This document shows positions 1-12,800 of a DNA stretch of 64,000 nucleotides, in pieces. The number at the start of each line of letters is the position of its first letter. Within the stretch, counting starts at the first letter, position 1. Origin of the DNA: Aptenodytes patagonicus (Eukaryota > Chordata > Aves > Sphenisciformes > Spheniscidae); the NCBI RefSeq assembly GCF_965638725.1, contig NC_134950.1, forward strand, positions 138,933,636-138,997,635, read 5' to 3'. The translations under genes were made by a program, and so were the position numbers. The notes below the pieces were generated by a model. The model searched no databases, was not told the origin of the DNA, and saw only the letters and a list, made by a program, of their open reading frames with translations.

Positions 1-798
1 CAAGTCCTGCATCCGGGTTCTTCTAGAGGCTGGGAGCAGGTTTTCAAGATTACATTGTTTCTCCTCACTACTTTCTTACAAGGTAGAGCTGGGGTAGGAA
101 TCAACACCTTTCCCAGTGCTCTCCAGTAATTTTCAGTCCTCCTGCCAATCACATAGCTCTCCAAACACCAGAGACAAAAATCACCAAGGTTGATTTTCTG
201 GATCCGCTGTGGCATGTTTATGGATTGACTGATTTATCATCTGGCTATTCTTACAACAATTCTTTTTTCTGTAGAATTTACAGTAGACAAGTTGTGAAAG
301 ATCTCTTGATGATTTATGAAGATTTATATCTGAAAAGTTGGTCAGCATGTACCTCATCAAGAAATGTGCATATACATATTTAAACTGTACAGAAACATGT
401 AGATAGCTGATGTTATTATCCATATCTAAGTAAACACGCTCACCCATGTGAATATACCAGTTTGAATGCACAAATGTAGGCACATGTTTCTAAGCACAGG
501 CTTTTATCTGTCTTACCCAAAAATATGTAGACCAAGATACAAGATGAACATACACATACACAATTTAAATAGAAAAAGAGAGAAACCAAAAGCATTTGGC
601 AAAGTAAACTGTTTATGCCATGCAAAATCTATTTGCTTGACAAATCTTGCAAGAAATGGGTATCTGTTAATTAGATCTTTTGCTACATCAACAAGTGCAG
701 GTAAAAGAACAGGCAAGATTAATTCACCTATTTTTCCAAACTGATTAAAATCAAAAGCAACTGTCAATGCTTTGTGAGAAGAGGAAAGCAATCCTTAC
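1..798 (-). other. LRRC72 intron, left edge of window
   Basis: AT-rich sequence downstream of LRRC72 exon 6 in transcript direction. I see no exon that continues the LLDRK end. Open frames here on either strand show no LRRC72 similarity and no clean splice sites. Confidence 0.5.
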
Positions 799-888
799 AC
801 TTCCTGTCAAGGAGCTGTACTGAAGGAAGGAAGTATATCACATAAAGCCGGTAGTCTGGGTCTTGTGCCAGAGGGTTATGGAACAGGT
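799..888 (-). CDS. LRRC72: LRRC72 exon 6 (last repeat and cap)
   Basis: The acceptor is TACGTTTTGCAG. The exon reads LFHNPLAQDPDYRLYVIYFL then PSVQLLDRK, the usual end of an SDS22-type leucine-rich repeat array. The donor is ambiguous by two bases: either AA|GTGTAA (end 801) or AAGT|GTAAGG (end 799). I could not find the following exon between 1 and 798, so the gene continues off the left edge. Confidence 0.88.
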
Positions 889-3800
889 CTGCAAAACGTA
901 TATAGAAAAAACAAACACCACCACAAAAAAACAAACCCAGCAAAACAACTAACTTAGCAAGGCAGGAAAACTAAAGATCACTAGTAGCCAAAGATTTTGT
1001 ACAAAATATTATCAAATTCAAATTGTTCTTATGCAAGGTAAACAAAGCACAGTCTCTTTACACATGCAAAATTACTCAACTAAACACAGACTGCAAGAAT
1101 TGGCTTATTGCAGAGTATGCAAAATACCACAGGCAAGAACTGAGTAAAGGTGCCATCATGCACTCCAAAACTTTGAAGTTTTTTTTCTATTTTTTTATGA
1201 TATACAGACAAAACCACTAAGTGTTTGCCTTTGATTTTCTTACGTATTGTTAGGTGATGCCTATTTTAAATAATAGTAGTCTTTTAGGTGTGACAGCTTA
1301 AAGGTAAGACACAAAATTTGTAGGGGGAGAGAGTTATTAAAACCAGATGAGCTTTAGGACACCTAAGGCTTTATCATAGCTGATACAAAGGTTTTATCCC
1401 ATAGACACAACATAAAATGTAAATACCCAGTCTTCTGATGTTTTGACAGATGATGAGTTTGAAAACTCAAGAAACTTAGAGTAAAATGTTTAAAAGGGCC
1501 TAAGCTCCTGCGAACCTGGATCCCACTAACTTTCATTGAGACTTGAGGTACTAAGCTCCAAAAGCCCATTAGCAACTCGACTAAAATACTTATGTTCAGG
1601 TTCACATTACCTGAATAATCAAACCTTTGCAACACAGCGACAGGCATCAATGCTGTGTTACTGCTTTGCCAGATGTGGAACATTTGCCTAGCTGACATGC
1701 CAGATCAGTTTGTTTCATGAGAGTGGTATCTGAAGTTGATTAAAATAGAAGCTGGCTCATTCCCAAATCAGCTAACAAGCAAACAAACAAACAAGTGTTG
1801 TTGGCTGTTTTTTTTCCTGAATGAAAAACATAATAATGCTATTTTTCTCATCATACAAATTCTGTTCTTCTGGGACAGTAAAGTAAAAATAATCAGGAGG
1901 CTGCTACCTTGAGATCAGAGCAGGGAAAACAAATCTTAAATTAATAATTTTGACAACTTCCACCAAGTTCTACACTGGCCTGTTTTTCTCTATGAGGAGA
2001 GGCTGTGGCTAATATTCACTCTAGGGCAAAAAAATCCTCTGTTAATGTCATTTTAGCAGTTAGGGAGGGCAAGATGGTATTACAGAAGCAAATAAGAGAT
2101 ACTAGAAGAAGAAAAAAGTCTGGAAATATTCCACACAGATTTGTAAACTACAAGATGTCATTTCTTGTTCTTCAGGATAAGTATGACTGCCAAAGAGGGC
2201 TCAGTGTTTGATGCGATTTTGCAGTTATTTTGAGGGCGCAGTAAGGCTGGAATGGACATTTGGTATCTCCTACACAGAAAATGCTTGTTCATGTATTCAG
2301 AGGAGAACTTAAAATATTTTAATTCTTTAACAACTTTTAAAAAAACACTGTACTTAGAAGTAGTAAGAGACCCACACGGTGGCAACAAAAGGAAGTTCAA
2401 TTTTTACCAAACAAAGTAGTATATAGCTATTTTTTCTAGAAAGTGTTAACAGAAAGAATGTTAGGTATATATCTGATAAGTCTGTTCTTGAGTCAAGAAA
2501 ATATGTGATAGCATTCCAGAGAGAAAAGTATTTCAGAAAGATCTCCAAAAGCAGGTACGTTTGGTGTCTCAAGCAGTAGTGGAATGGAATGAAGATTCAA
2601 GAGAGATTTTTCCAAGGCACAAACTGGGGTTGATAGTAAGTACTTCTGAATCTGGATGCTACTTGGAGCACATCCCTCCTCATCAACAGTGATTTGTAGG
2701 TTTGTTTTAGGGCATATGAATTTTTCTGCTGCTCATTCTTACAATAAATCCAACCATTGTATGGATCAAGATGGTCTTATTTTACAAAACATCTGGGATC
2801 AATTCTTGGCTCTGCTATCTACTTTCTTGTCAAGGTCATGCAACTTTACTTCTACAAATCAGGAATAATGTTTTCTTCCTCCACAGTTTTGTCTGTTTTC
2901 TCTATTTGGAGTGTAGGAAAACAGTGTGCCTATCCCACACAGGGCAGAAAGGAACTACTGCTGTAAAAACATAGTGAAGAACAAAAGGAGTTTTCTGAGG
3001 TCTAGCAGCAAGATGTTATCAGCTGTGGATAATAAATCAGTTGAGGCAATTTACAGGGTACATAACAAAAATCCTGGATTCCAAAAGGGATATGTGAGCA
3101 CGAGGTGAGCCCATGAAGAAACCCTGCATATCTCCCAAAAGGCTGCAGTTGTGAGCAACCCATTCAGTAAATCTTCAGAAGCTGAGTGTCTTCTCTAAAG
3201 GCCTGATGAGGAATGGTGTTATGCTACAAATCCAGTGCTGGGCAGTGGCTAAAAATCACAAGAGAGCCTTAAGGAAGAGAAATGCAACATTTTGGCAGCT
3301 GGATGCTACTTCTGAAGTAGCATTGTTCACTTCTGAAGTGAACAATAATAGTGTATTAGACTGCCCCATTTTAATAGTTCTAATGTCCCCAAGAGGTACA
3401 AAATAATAAAATGTTATTATGTATCCAGAAGTTCTGTTGAAAGCTAGCAAATGACTTTTTTTAATCGGATTGTCCAGCGATAAAAAAGATCTACCTCACA
3501 ACAATGAGAACTCTCCTATTCCCAAAACAGTTTTTATTTTATAAAGGTGAATTATGGGCACAGGCCTTTTCAAAGCTACACAGTGCTAATTCTGCACCCA
3601 CTTCACATTTCTTAATATTGCAAGCGGGCAAACAAATGATATAGTAATATGATATGATACATAGGATATGACTTTTAAAATTTATTTTGTTCATTTACTG
3701 CTGTCATTTACTTCAAATATGACAGTGCATTTTATTAAACCAATAGAGACCTGTTAATTTGAGAACTCATTATTATGAAACCACTTTGAAACAAACACAT

Positions 3801-6800
3801 TGGCAATTTTTTCATGACTGTAAAGGTCAAAAAGGAATGACTGTAAAGTTAAGGTTATTAAGTTTCTTCCACTGATTAGCATTTACTCTCACGTCTTCGA
3901 ACTAAAACCCGATTTTTTTATCAGGGTAGATTGGTATATTCTATATATTGTTTGACAGTTCTCTTAAACACTTGCTTTTCTATGGTGGTGGCCAGTCCAC
4001 TATGCACCCAATTTTCACTATGTCTTTGTGACTGCCATTCATAATAACTCGGCAGCACTTTAACTATCTGCTGTTTGTCTTTATTTCCCACAGACGGTTG
4101 CAACAAGTACAACAAACTCCCTGTGCTTGTTGAAGCTCCTTATTAATTAGTAGGGCTATAACATTAAATTCAAGTGACTGCACCATTCATACATACGATG
4201 TCTGTCCAGACTTTGCCTAATCACTTCAAACAATTGCATTCTTAAATGGACTATTTTTTTGATCTTGCATATAATGAAAAAAATCACAAAAATTTGGCAG
4301 GCATGTTGTCTTCCTAAACATTTGATTTGGTTTTTAATTTTGGCCCAGTGTCAAGTTCAAAGTGTACTTTTCAAGCCATATTTTCCTTTCCCGCAATCAG
4401 ACATTCAATTTTTTGAATGCATAAGGAGGTATGGCTTGATGACATTCACCTCCATTAATTGTGTCACTAAGACGCGAAACTTGTTTCCTGTTTTCTCAAA
4501 CTACTGAGCATTTGGCATGACCTATGACAACATTCTTTTAGGTACCATGGAAAAAAGACTGCTTACATTTTCACTTTCAACAGGTTAACAGCATATAATC
4601 CTACTCTCCCTGGAGGCTACTTCTTACATTGTAACTTAGTGGGGCCAGTGCTGTCTTGTGTAACTTAATTTGAAATTTCAGAGTCTATGCTACTTTCATT
4701 TCCAGCCAGTGTATCAAAAAGTATGCTACTTAACAGATATTGTTATACTTAATAGCTAAAGTGTATTTATTCTTAAGACTCTAGAAATCCATAGAGCCTG
4801 CCAAAAAGATGCAGAAAGTAAGTTCTATAAGCAACAGAATTAATGAGGTACGAATTTGGGTTCTATAACCTATCACTCACACTCTCAACAGCAGTAACAC
4901 CCATTTCTCAACTCCCTTCACTTCTACGATAATCTCACTGTACTCCCATGTTTCCTTACAAAAAGGTAGCAGTAAACTGCTTTGACTGCCTCCAAGCTAC
5001 TCATCCAGGAGACAGGCTAGCCAGCAGCCAAAAAGAGTTAACTTCTGAACTTATTTGGCAGGTTTTTCTTAGTTGAGGTACTCTCTGTGGAATTTTCATG
5101 TCTTAGAGATCTCTTTCTTCTGTCAAATTTGGTTGAAATTGATAATTAGCTTCAAAAGCTATTGGCAAATGATGAGGAAACAGACAAGAAACATCCTGAT
5201 AAGAAACACTAAAAAACTACAGCTCACTGTTCTGCAAAATAAAAATAAGGTATTACTTAGGGTCTGCAAGCTTATCATTCCTTTCAATTCCTTCACTGTT
5301 TTATCAAGTTTTTTTAATTGGTTGTTGTGAAGCAACAGAATCTGTAACGCACATAAGTGTTTCAGAGCACCTGAAATAAAATGAAAAATAATTAATTATT
5401 CTCACCATACCTGACTGCCTTTATTAGATAATTATTTTGTTATGCTGCACACTGAATTTGATGTTCTAGTTATCCATCTATGCCTACCTTTTGGTAACAC
5501 CTTGCATGAGATTAGTAAAAAAATATTATCAGAGATTTCAATATCCCTTTCATCTTTCTAGTCACATCCTTTGAACATATGCCTAACTTTTTTCATTCCA
5601 GTTCCTCCCATTTGTCCCCATCACCCTTGCCTCAACAAATCAACATCAGCTGCATCCTCTCTTCTTCCTCCCTTCCTTCCTCCTACATCCCAGTAATCTG
5701 GATTAATGATTAATTCCTCTTCACTTCCTTTTACCCTTACCTAGTATTACCTTTGCCTCACAAACAACAGTATATCCCTAATACTACCTTTGCCTCACAA
5801 GCAATAAATAGTGAATTCCTTAGAAAATAGTTCAATTTCAAATAATTATTAATGTATTAAAAAATTATTATAAAATATTGTTGTGGCTGACCCAGACTAT
5901 GTGTTCACATCCTCACGCCACATCAGGCTTAGACATCTCATTTTCCAAATTCTATACAGTATTTCTCATCCACATTTCTCTACCAATGACACTTGCCCTT
6001 CTGCTTACCCATATTTTGGTATCTTCTGTATTGTCTCTTGTGTCCATGTGTTTCTTTCTTTCAAACATTAATTTTTCTGAAAATCTCACAGAAACTAATC
6101 AACATCATTTCTCATCCCAACATTTTATAGGGAAAGAGAGAAGTAAAATATTAACATTTAAAATGTCTAAAATATACACAAATTTATTATGCTTTGGCCT
6201 CTTCATTCATGAATTCACTAGTCTGGTACAGCCACTTTAATCCACAAGAGCAAGCACAATGAAATAGAAGTGTAAGACATGCAATTTTACAATAAAACAG
6301 TTTTGCAGTAACTTTGTAAAATACTTCTGATTATAAATGTAACTATATCATGAAGAAACTGCAGAACCTTAGTGACTACCTTACAAGTGGGACAACTTAT
6401 TAATTTGTTACCCTTTTATTTTCATATTAAGTCTGTCAGCACTACTATTAGTTTTTCATCACGTAAACATAAATAGCTCTCAAAAGGTACTTCTATCAGC
6501 TTACGGGGTACCTGGTCAGCAACAGGACTACAAATCATCATGTAAAAAGAGCTCTGCATGTTCATTTTCAATATGAAATACGCTCATGTAAGATCAAAAA
6601 TATTTTACAATTGCCTGACATTAAAGTGAATGACAGGATAAACATATCACCTTATTGCCACTCAAGTATGCTGGAACAATCAAATCTCTAAGAAAATAAT
6701 TACCATGTATTGTTATGCATACATAGAAGCCTTCAACCATTAAGTTACCTGCTGTCATTCACTTTTATAAATTTGAATGCCAATACACAGAAAAGAAAGT

Positions 6801-9800
6801 ATAGGCCTCTGCTCAACAACCTAAAAAGGGAAGATTGGTACCTGATATATCTGTCAGCTCATTATTGTTGAGATAGAGTTCAGTCAAGCAATAGTTTTTG
6901 ATCAAGAAAGTTAAATCCTGGATCTGAAATTAGAGTTAGGAAAACTGTTACATGTCAGTCTAAATTTAACTTTGGAGAAGTATAAATATGGCCTCTTGAA
7001 AACTGTTTAAATATAGGTAGTTTCTTATATTTCTGTTTAAGACTCTTGGTTTACATATTCTCGACAGCTGAACCTTCTTTAGAAATACTAATTACACATC
7101 AAATACACGTCGCACAGCCTTACCTAATTTTTTGAACTACAAATATAATATTTCAATATTAAAATTTAACAGATTTCATTGAATTACTGGTCTTCACATT
7201 TTCTTTTACTTCTATTCACATTTGAAATATTTTTTACTGTGAGAACATCCTCATAGGATGTAATAATTCTATGTTGATTTAAGAATACTCCTGAAATATA
7301 TCCTTGGAATAAGCCCACCATCTAGTTTTAAAATTATTTCTTCATCAGCAGGTCCAAAGAGCACATATCTGTTCTAAATTTCCAAAAATGACATTTAATC
7401 AGATTTACAGAATCAATTACAATTACAGAAGAAAAATGTATGTATGGGTATATTCCCAACAAAGAGTTATCTTCGGTCCCTATGAAAAAATCTCATCCCC
7501 TTGCTTGGAGGAGCTCAGTTCTAATATTGTCTTGACTTCAATGCAAGGTAAAGTACATGCAATGGGATACCAAGCTGACCACTGTAACAGTTGAGAACTG
7601 GGAGTACTAATGGTGCCTAAGTATTTATCCTACAGTTTAAATGCAAGAACAACAAACAGAATTTTATTCCTGACACTACTTTGACTTCTGTGATGCAAAG
7701 TCATTTGTTAGTGGGGGAATGATTTCAGTCCTTGAATTGTGCCACTGATTTTAAAACAAATGTGCTTTGCTCTGTGTATTAACAGTATCTGAAAGTTGGA
7801 AGGAGGAGAATAAGACACAGGTTTTTCCATTCCTAAAGTTCTCTAAAATCCTCTGAGAAAAGATACTTTAAAGTTGAAAATAATACCATTCTCTGAGTCT
7901 TGCTTCACCTCAGAAAAGCCTGGTTCAGTGAAAACAGCAATATTGTACAAATAAAAAAATCCTACTCTTCACAATGATTATTGTATCTTGTATAGTGTAA
8001 AGCCCACACATACCTATTGTATATAGTGGTGTTTCTCTATCTTTGACAAGTTCGGTTGTTTTAGGATCATCTGAAATTTACTTTTTTGTGATAAAATTAT
8101 TGTGATGCATTTTTAAGGAAAGAAAAAAAGATCTCAGATCTTCTGAGTTCAGAAAAATACACTCCCCTTATTAAAGCATTTACCTGAGACTTCTCCTAAG
8201 AAAAGCCACTGAGTGGCTTCTCCACACAAGTTATATAGAAAATGACATTTCCACACAACTTGTATAGAACAACAGAAGAATGCTTTTTGTTACCGCTTAG
8301 GTAGGAAAGTGAGATCTGTGCAAAAATCAGATTTATTTATCTTTTATGGTCAGCCAGATCTGTTCCACTTGGTCATCAGGCCATTTCCTCTTATTCTTTA
8401 GTGTCCTTTAGAAATGCAAGGGAAAGCCTTATTATACCTGCGATTTTAGTTCAACCTTTAATGCATCCATACTTTTGCTTTTTTTGAAAATAGCTGGATA
8501 ACCACAGGTCTTTCAATGAAGTCAACATAAGATGCTCTATAATTGATGTTAGCCTGGGGCAGCAGATATACATACACTCCTAAGTGACATGGAATGTAAA
8601 TTTATTTTTTCTGCTGCTCACAGAGCTACTTATTTACCTGAGCAAGCAATTCTGGTGTTTTAAGAACCTGAGCCCACTGTGAAAGTCATGTAAACTACCG
8701 TACAGTAAGAAATTTAAAAGCAGGTTAGAAATCTGTGGGGTTTATCACTTTTCTTGCTTTTTAATTATCTGGCTAATGGTGAAGGTTTGGATTCAATTCA
8801 ACCATTTAATAATGGTTGGCTATGTATGTGGGGATTTCTAAATCAGATAATTCTACTGTCAAGTAGATGACTTTGTGTAAGATACAATGTGCTTAGACTT
8901 GGCTGGAAACCATAGTGTCCAGAGATTTTGACAGAGCATTGTCTTAAAACCCCTACAGGATATAATAAATACTATAATCTAGATTTGCACAGATGGAGAA
9001 AGTAAAGCACGTGGTTTGTGTAACTGATTTAGGACCATACAGCACACTGGATACAAGAGAAATTAATGCAGCTCAATGGCATACTCTAATCACTCGCCTG
9101 GAAATCTCTCTTAAATCGAACAAGTTTAGGTGACACAACGGCCTGTACAATGGCAGAAGGTACCCCATCAGCCCTACTGATGCTGATGCTACTGAGTAGC
9201 ATTGCAGTGCTACTTCCTGTGCACAGGGAGAAGCACATTTGAAAGAGTTATATGTCACTCTTGTGTGCATGAGGGCAAAAAGGAGTCTCACCTCAACCAC
9301 CAGCCTGCCAGGAAATAAACTATGCATGTCTGCAAGGGCATAAAAAAAGAGCTACGCATTTCCTGCAGTCCACTCCTTTCCTGAAAAACTAGGAAGCCCA
9401 GAAGTTGTGATAAGAATACCTTACAGCCATATCACCCCTCAGTCTGTTCCAAGAGCTGCCCGCTCTGGTGGGCGGGGTACACTCGCTATGAGCTACACTG
9501 GAAACTGCTATCCCAGACCTCGGGTATCAAAATGCTATCAGGCAATTTTGCCAATAACTTAGTTCTAAATATACTCAATCTTCCTTTTTATTGCTAAGGT
9601 ATTAGCACAAAACGTCAGCTTCTAAAATACACAAAATTTATAACTGTCATGTGAATCTAAAGGAAAATATATCAGCTTATACTCTGTAATGTGAAACAAA
9701 ATACTGTTTCTTCAAAACTGTCATATTTATATCAGTTAAATTTGCTGGAAATTAAAAATAATTCATTAGCTTGACAATTATATAATACTTTATGTTAGAA

Positions 9801-12800
9801 AAATTACAAAATAATAATCAGGGAGTATAGATGCATTGTTCTGCTCTTTAAAGGAATACCTTATTACCTTATTGTTGTTAATCCACAAATACCTTAACCT
9901 ATGAAACTGTGATAGACTTGGGATACTTCTTAGTCCTCTGGTGGAAGAAAAAAAGAGTGACAAATTTCTTAACATTAATGGTGCTTAATCACTTTATAAA
10001 CAGTTGAATTTTTTATAAATAATATTATACAAGCACTAAAAAGCCACACTTCTGTAGAAATCATAGCAGAGAAAGATGCAAAGAACAAGATGGCAGAGAC
10101 AGTGTAAGCATTCTACACACCTGAAAGCATAACAAAGCAGCAGGTGGTAAAGAAATGGGAACAAAGTGATAAATTAATTTTTTTTTTTCCATAACAGCAT
10201 TTATTTTCCCAGGGAGTATGAGTCAGTTTGTAGAAACTGCTCAGAACACAGGAGGAGAAGTTTGGCATCCTGGGGACACAAACCTAAAAGGAAAATTGCT
10301 TTGAAGGTGCAGTGTGGATTGTCCAGCCACAGTGCCAGAGAAGCCAAGAGAAGACAGACGCCAAGCACGTCAATGTACACTTCTATTTTTCATATTAGTG
10401 CATATTGTGAAATCTTTAGCCCTTTTTTCACCCCTCTTCTCTCCTGTCCTCGTATAAACTTAGTATTTACTCATATTTATTAACAGTCTTGTTTTAAATA
10501 AAACTGCACATCCACTGAGGCTGGAACTATCTCCTATGTGCTGGTAGGGGTTTTTGTTTAATTGTGTATCTAGCACTTTGAGCTTGCTAGTGTATTATAA
10601 ATAACAAATTACCTACTAACCAGAGAATATTAGTTTCACTAATTGCTCCTCCTTATTTTTCATTGCTTTAATCCATGTTCTTGATTTCCTCTAGAATAAT
10701 TACAGATGACCTTTAGATGACAAATTTTAATTGACTTAATAAAACTTTCCTCATGGACTTTAACATGTTGCAAGACTAGGGCCAGTGTTTCAGAAAGAAC
10801 TAAGAGGATTGCTAAAAATTAACCTCACATCATCAGCCTAAAATGATCTGCCTGTTTTCCAACTGTGAAGCCTATTCTCTAGTTTCCCATGTTGTGGGTT
10901 TTTTTTTCCAACGAACCCTCCAGATACAGACAAGGGGGGAGTGCACACCTTTCCTGATCTTACATTTGAAAAAAAAAAAATCTGTCAAGAGCAAACCTTA
11001 CAAAGTTGAGGCGCTGTACTTTTATTCTTCTCTATGTCTGAAAATCAGATTATCCCATGCTGCTATTTTGTTAAATTATTTGGCTTCCTCAAATAATCCA
11101 CAAAAACAAACCCTGCAAATACGTATTTATGTGTCTATTGTCACAAGTAATCAGAAAATACATTACTGCAAGTAGTAAAGACAAGCAGATGAGTATTGAC
11201 AGGACATACGGAGCTCTTAACAGAGCTACTATCTAATTCTTCTGTGTAGTTCTACGTGTACACCCCTGAACTATTTTTCAGGTAGCAAAGCCAAAATTTC
11301 CTCATATTCTTTGTCACTGCCGTTCTATACCTAGTTTACAGGTCGACATTTTAATTGGCTTTACTCCCTCTCTAGTAACAGCCTCATCTTGACTATCTCC
11401 AAGCCTTGATCTGGTTGGGGTTTTTTTTGGTATTAAGGCATTTAATTTGCCCCAGGTAGAGCTTAATTCCTCTAACATTTTAAAAGAGCCTGTCCCCTTC
11501 TGTGTGCCTTCCAGACTTTGCATGTTTCTTACAAACTGATCCTTTTTGGCCTGCAGCACTCTTTTCCTACCTACCTCTAAGTTAATCAGTTTTCCTAGGA
11601 TGACAGCTTTCAGTGTCCAAAAGTACATTTTTTCATGTCCTTTTAATAGTAGTGGTTTAAAAATAAAAACTCATTCCCTCTTATTTGATTGACTTTAATT
11701 ATTATTTTTTCATTTTCTTATTTCAGCCAGCAGAAAATTATGTCAAACCAACAGTTAAGGAGGCATGATCTGATACTGAGATTGGCTGATGTTCAAGGTT
11801 TATATAAATCAGTATAGAATAAAAGGAATTCACTCCTCTCCAATCATCAAAGAAGCCAGCTTGCATCATCTTTCTCAAAATCGTTTCATGAGAAGACAGA
11901 TCACTTCTATATCTGCCATCTGAACATTTCTTTTTATTCCATACCAAAAAATATTTCAAAGCCAGCGGAGGGCACACATTTAAGTATTTAAAATCAGAAA
12001 ATGTGCCTATTAAGACTGTCTACACAGTCTTAATTCTTTTACACATACGCATTGTAACAATTTTCTTGGACTGTCTAGAAAATATATATATGCATCTTGT
12101 AATTTTCTCATTATTTAAACTTCTCCCTTAGATTTTATGTATGTTTGCTTCTTTCTAAAATACACATTCTAATAATTTTGACAGTAATTATATGTTTTAC
12201 ATTTTCTTTTCACAAAGCATCAAAAACTTGCTTGATGTAAATCAGAAGATGTGCTAAGGAATTTAAAGATACTAGTGGGCACATTTAGCTTTTCAAGACC
12301 ACCCGATTTCTACTGAAAACAGGCTAGACAACACTGAAATCCCTTATCACCTTTTTTTTTGCATTCATAGGACCTAGAGACCTTGAAAACCTTGTCCCTG
12401 AATTATTAAACTACATTAGTTCTTTATATATGATATCAATCGTACAAACACTAGATGCAGTTGTGAGGCTGCAGACAGGTACGCAACACTTGGAATTATG
12501 CCCTGGCCAGAAATTCAACGTATGCTTTCCAAAAACTTTGAAGTATGTCCTGTCACGTATCCACCTTTCTATGATAGCCTCTCAGCATGTTCATCCTACA
12601 ACATACACCTCTATCAACCTTTATCACCCACAGGTTCATGGAAGCTTTGCCTTCCTTCACTTAGCATGGTTTCTTCTCCTCATCTGCCCTACATCTTAAG
12701 GTGTTTCACAAAGCTCTCGGAGGAAATCAGTTCTCTGATCAATACTGCCAGCCCCAAGCAAGTGTTCCTGTACTTCTACTCACTTCATGTTGCCCTGCCC

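Larger units (their letters stand above)
889..5256 (-). other. LRRC72 intron 5
   Basis: AT-rich intron between exons 5 and 6. It holds an ancient degenerate repeat near 1.5 kb and a pair of back-to-back palindromes near 3.32 kb, listed separately. Nothing else could be identified. Confidence 0.6.

Noticed and set aside
513-791. Minus-strand open frame next to LRRC72 exon 6 as the following exon
   Set aside because: It lacks a consistent acceptor and shows no LRRC72 C-terminal similarity. It overlaps the exon 6 donor side.
5878-6240. 120-codon plus-strand open frame
   Set aside because: It lies in an LRRC72 intron, has pyrimidine-rich composition with few stops, and shows no motif or splice support.
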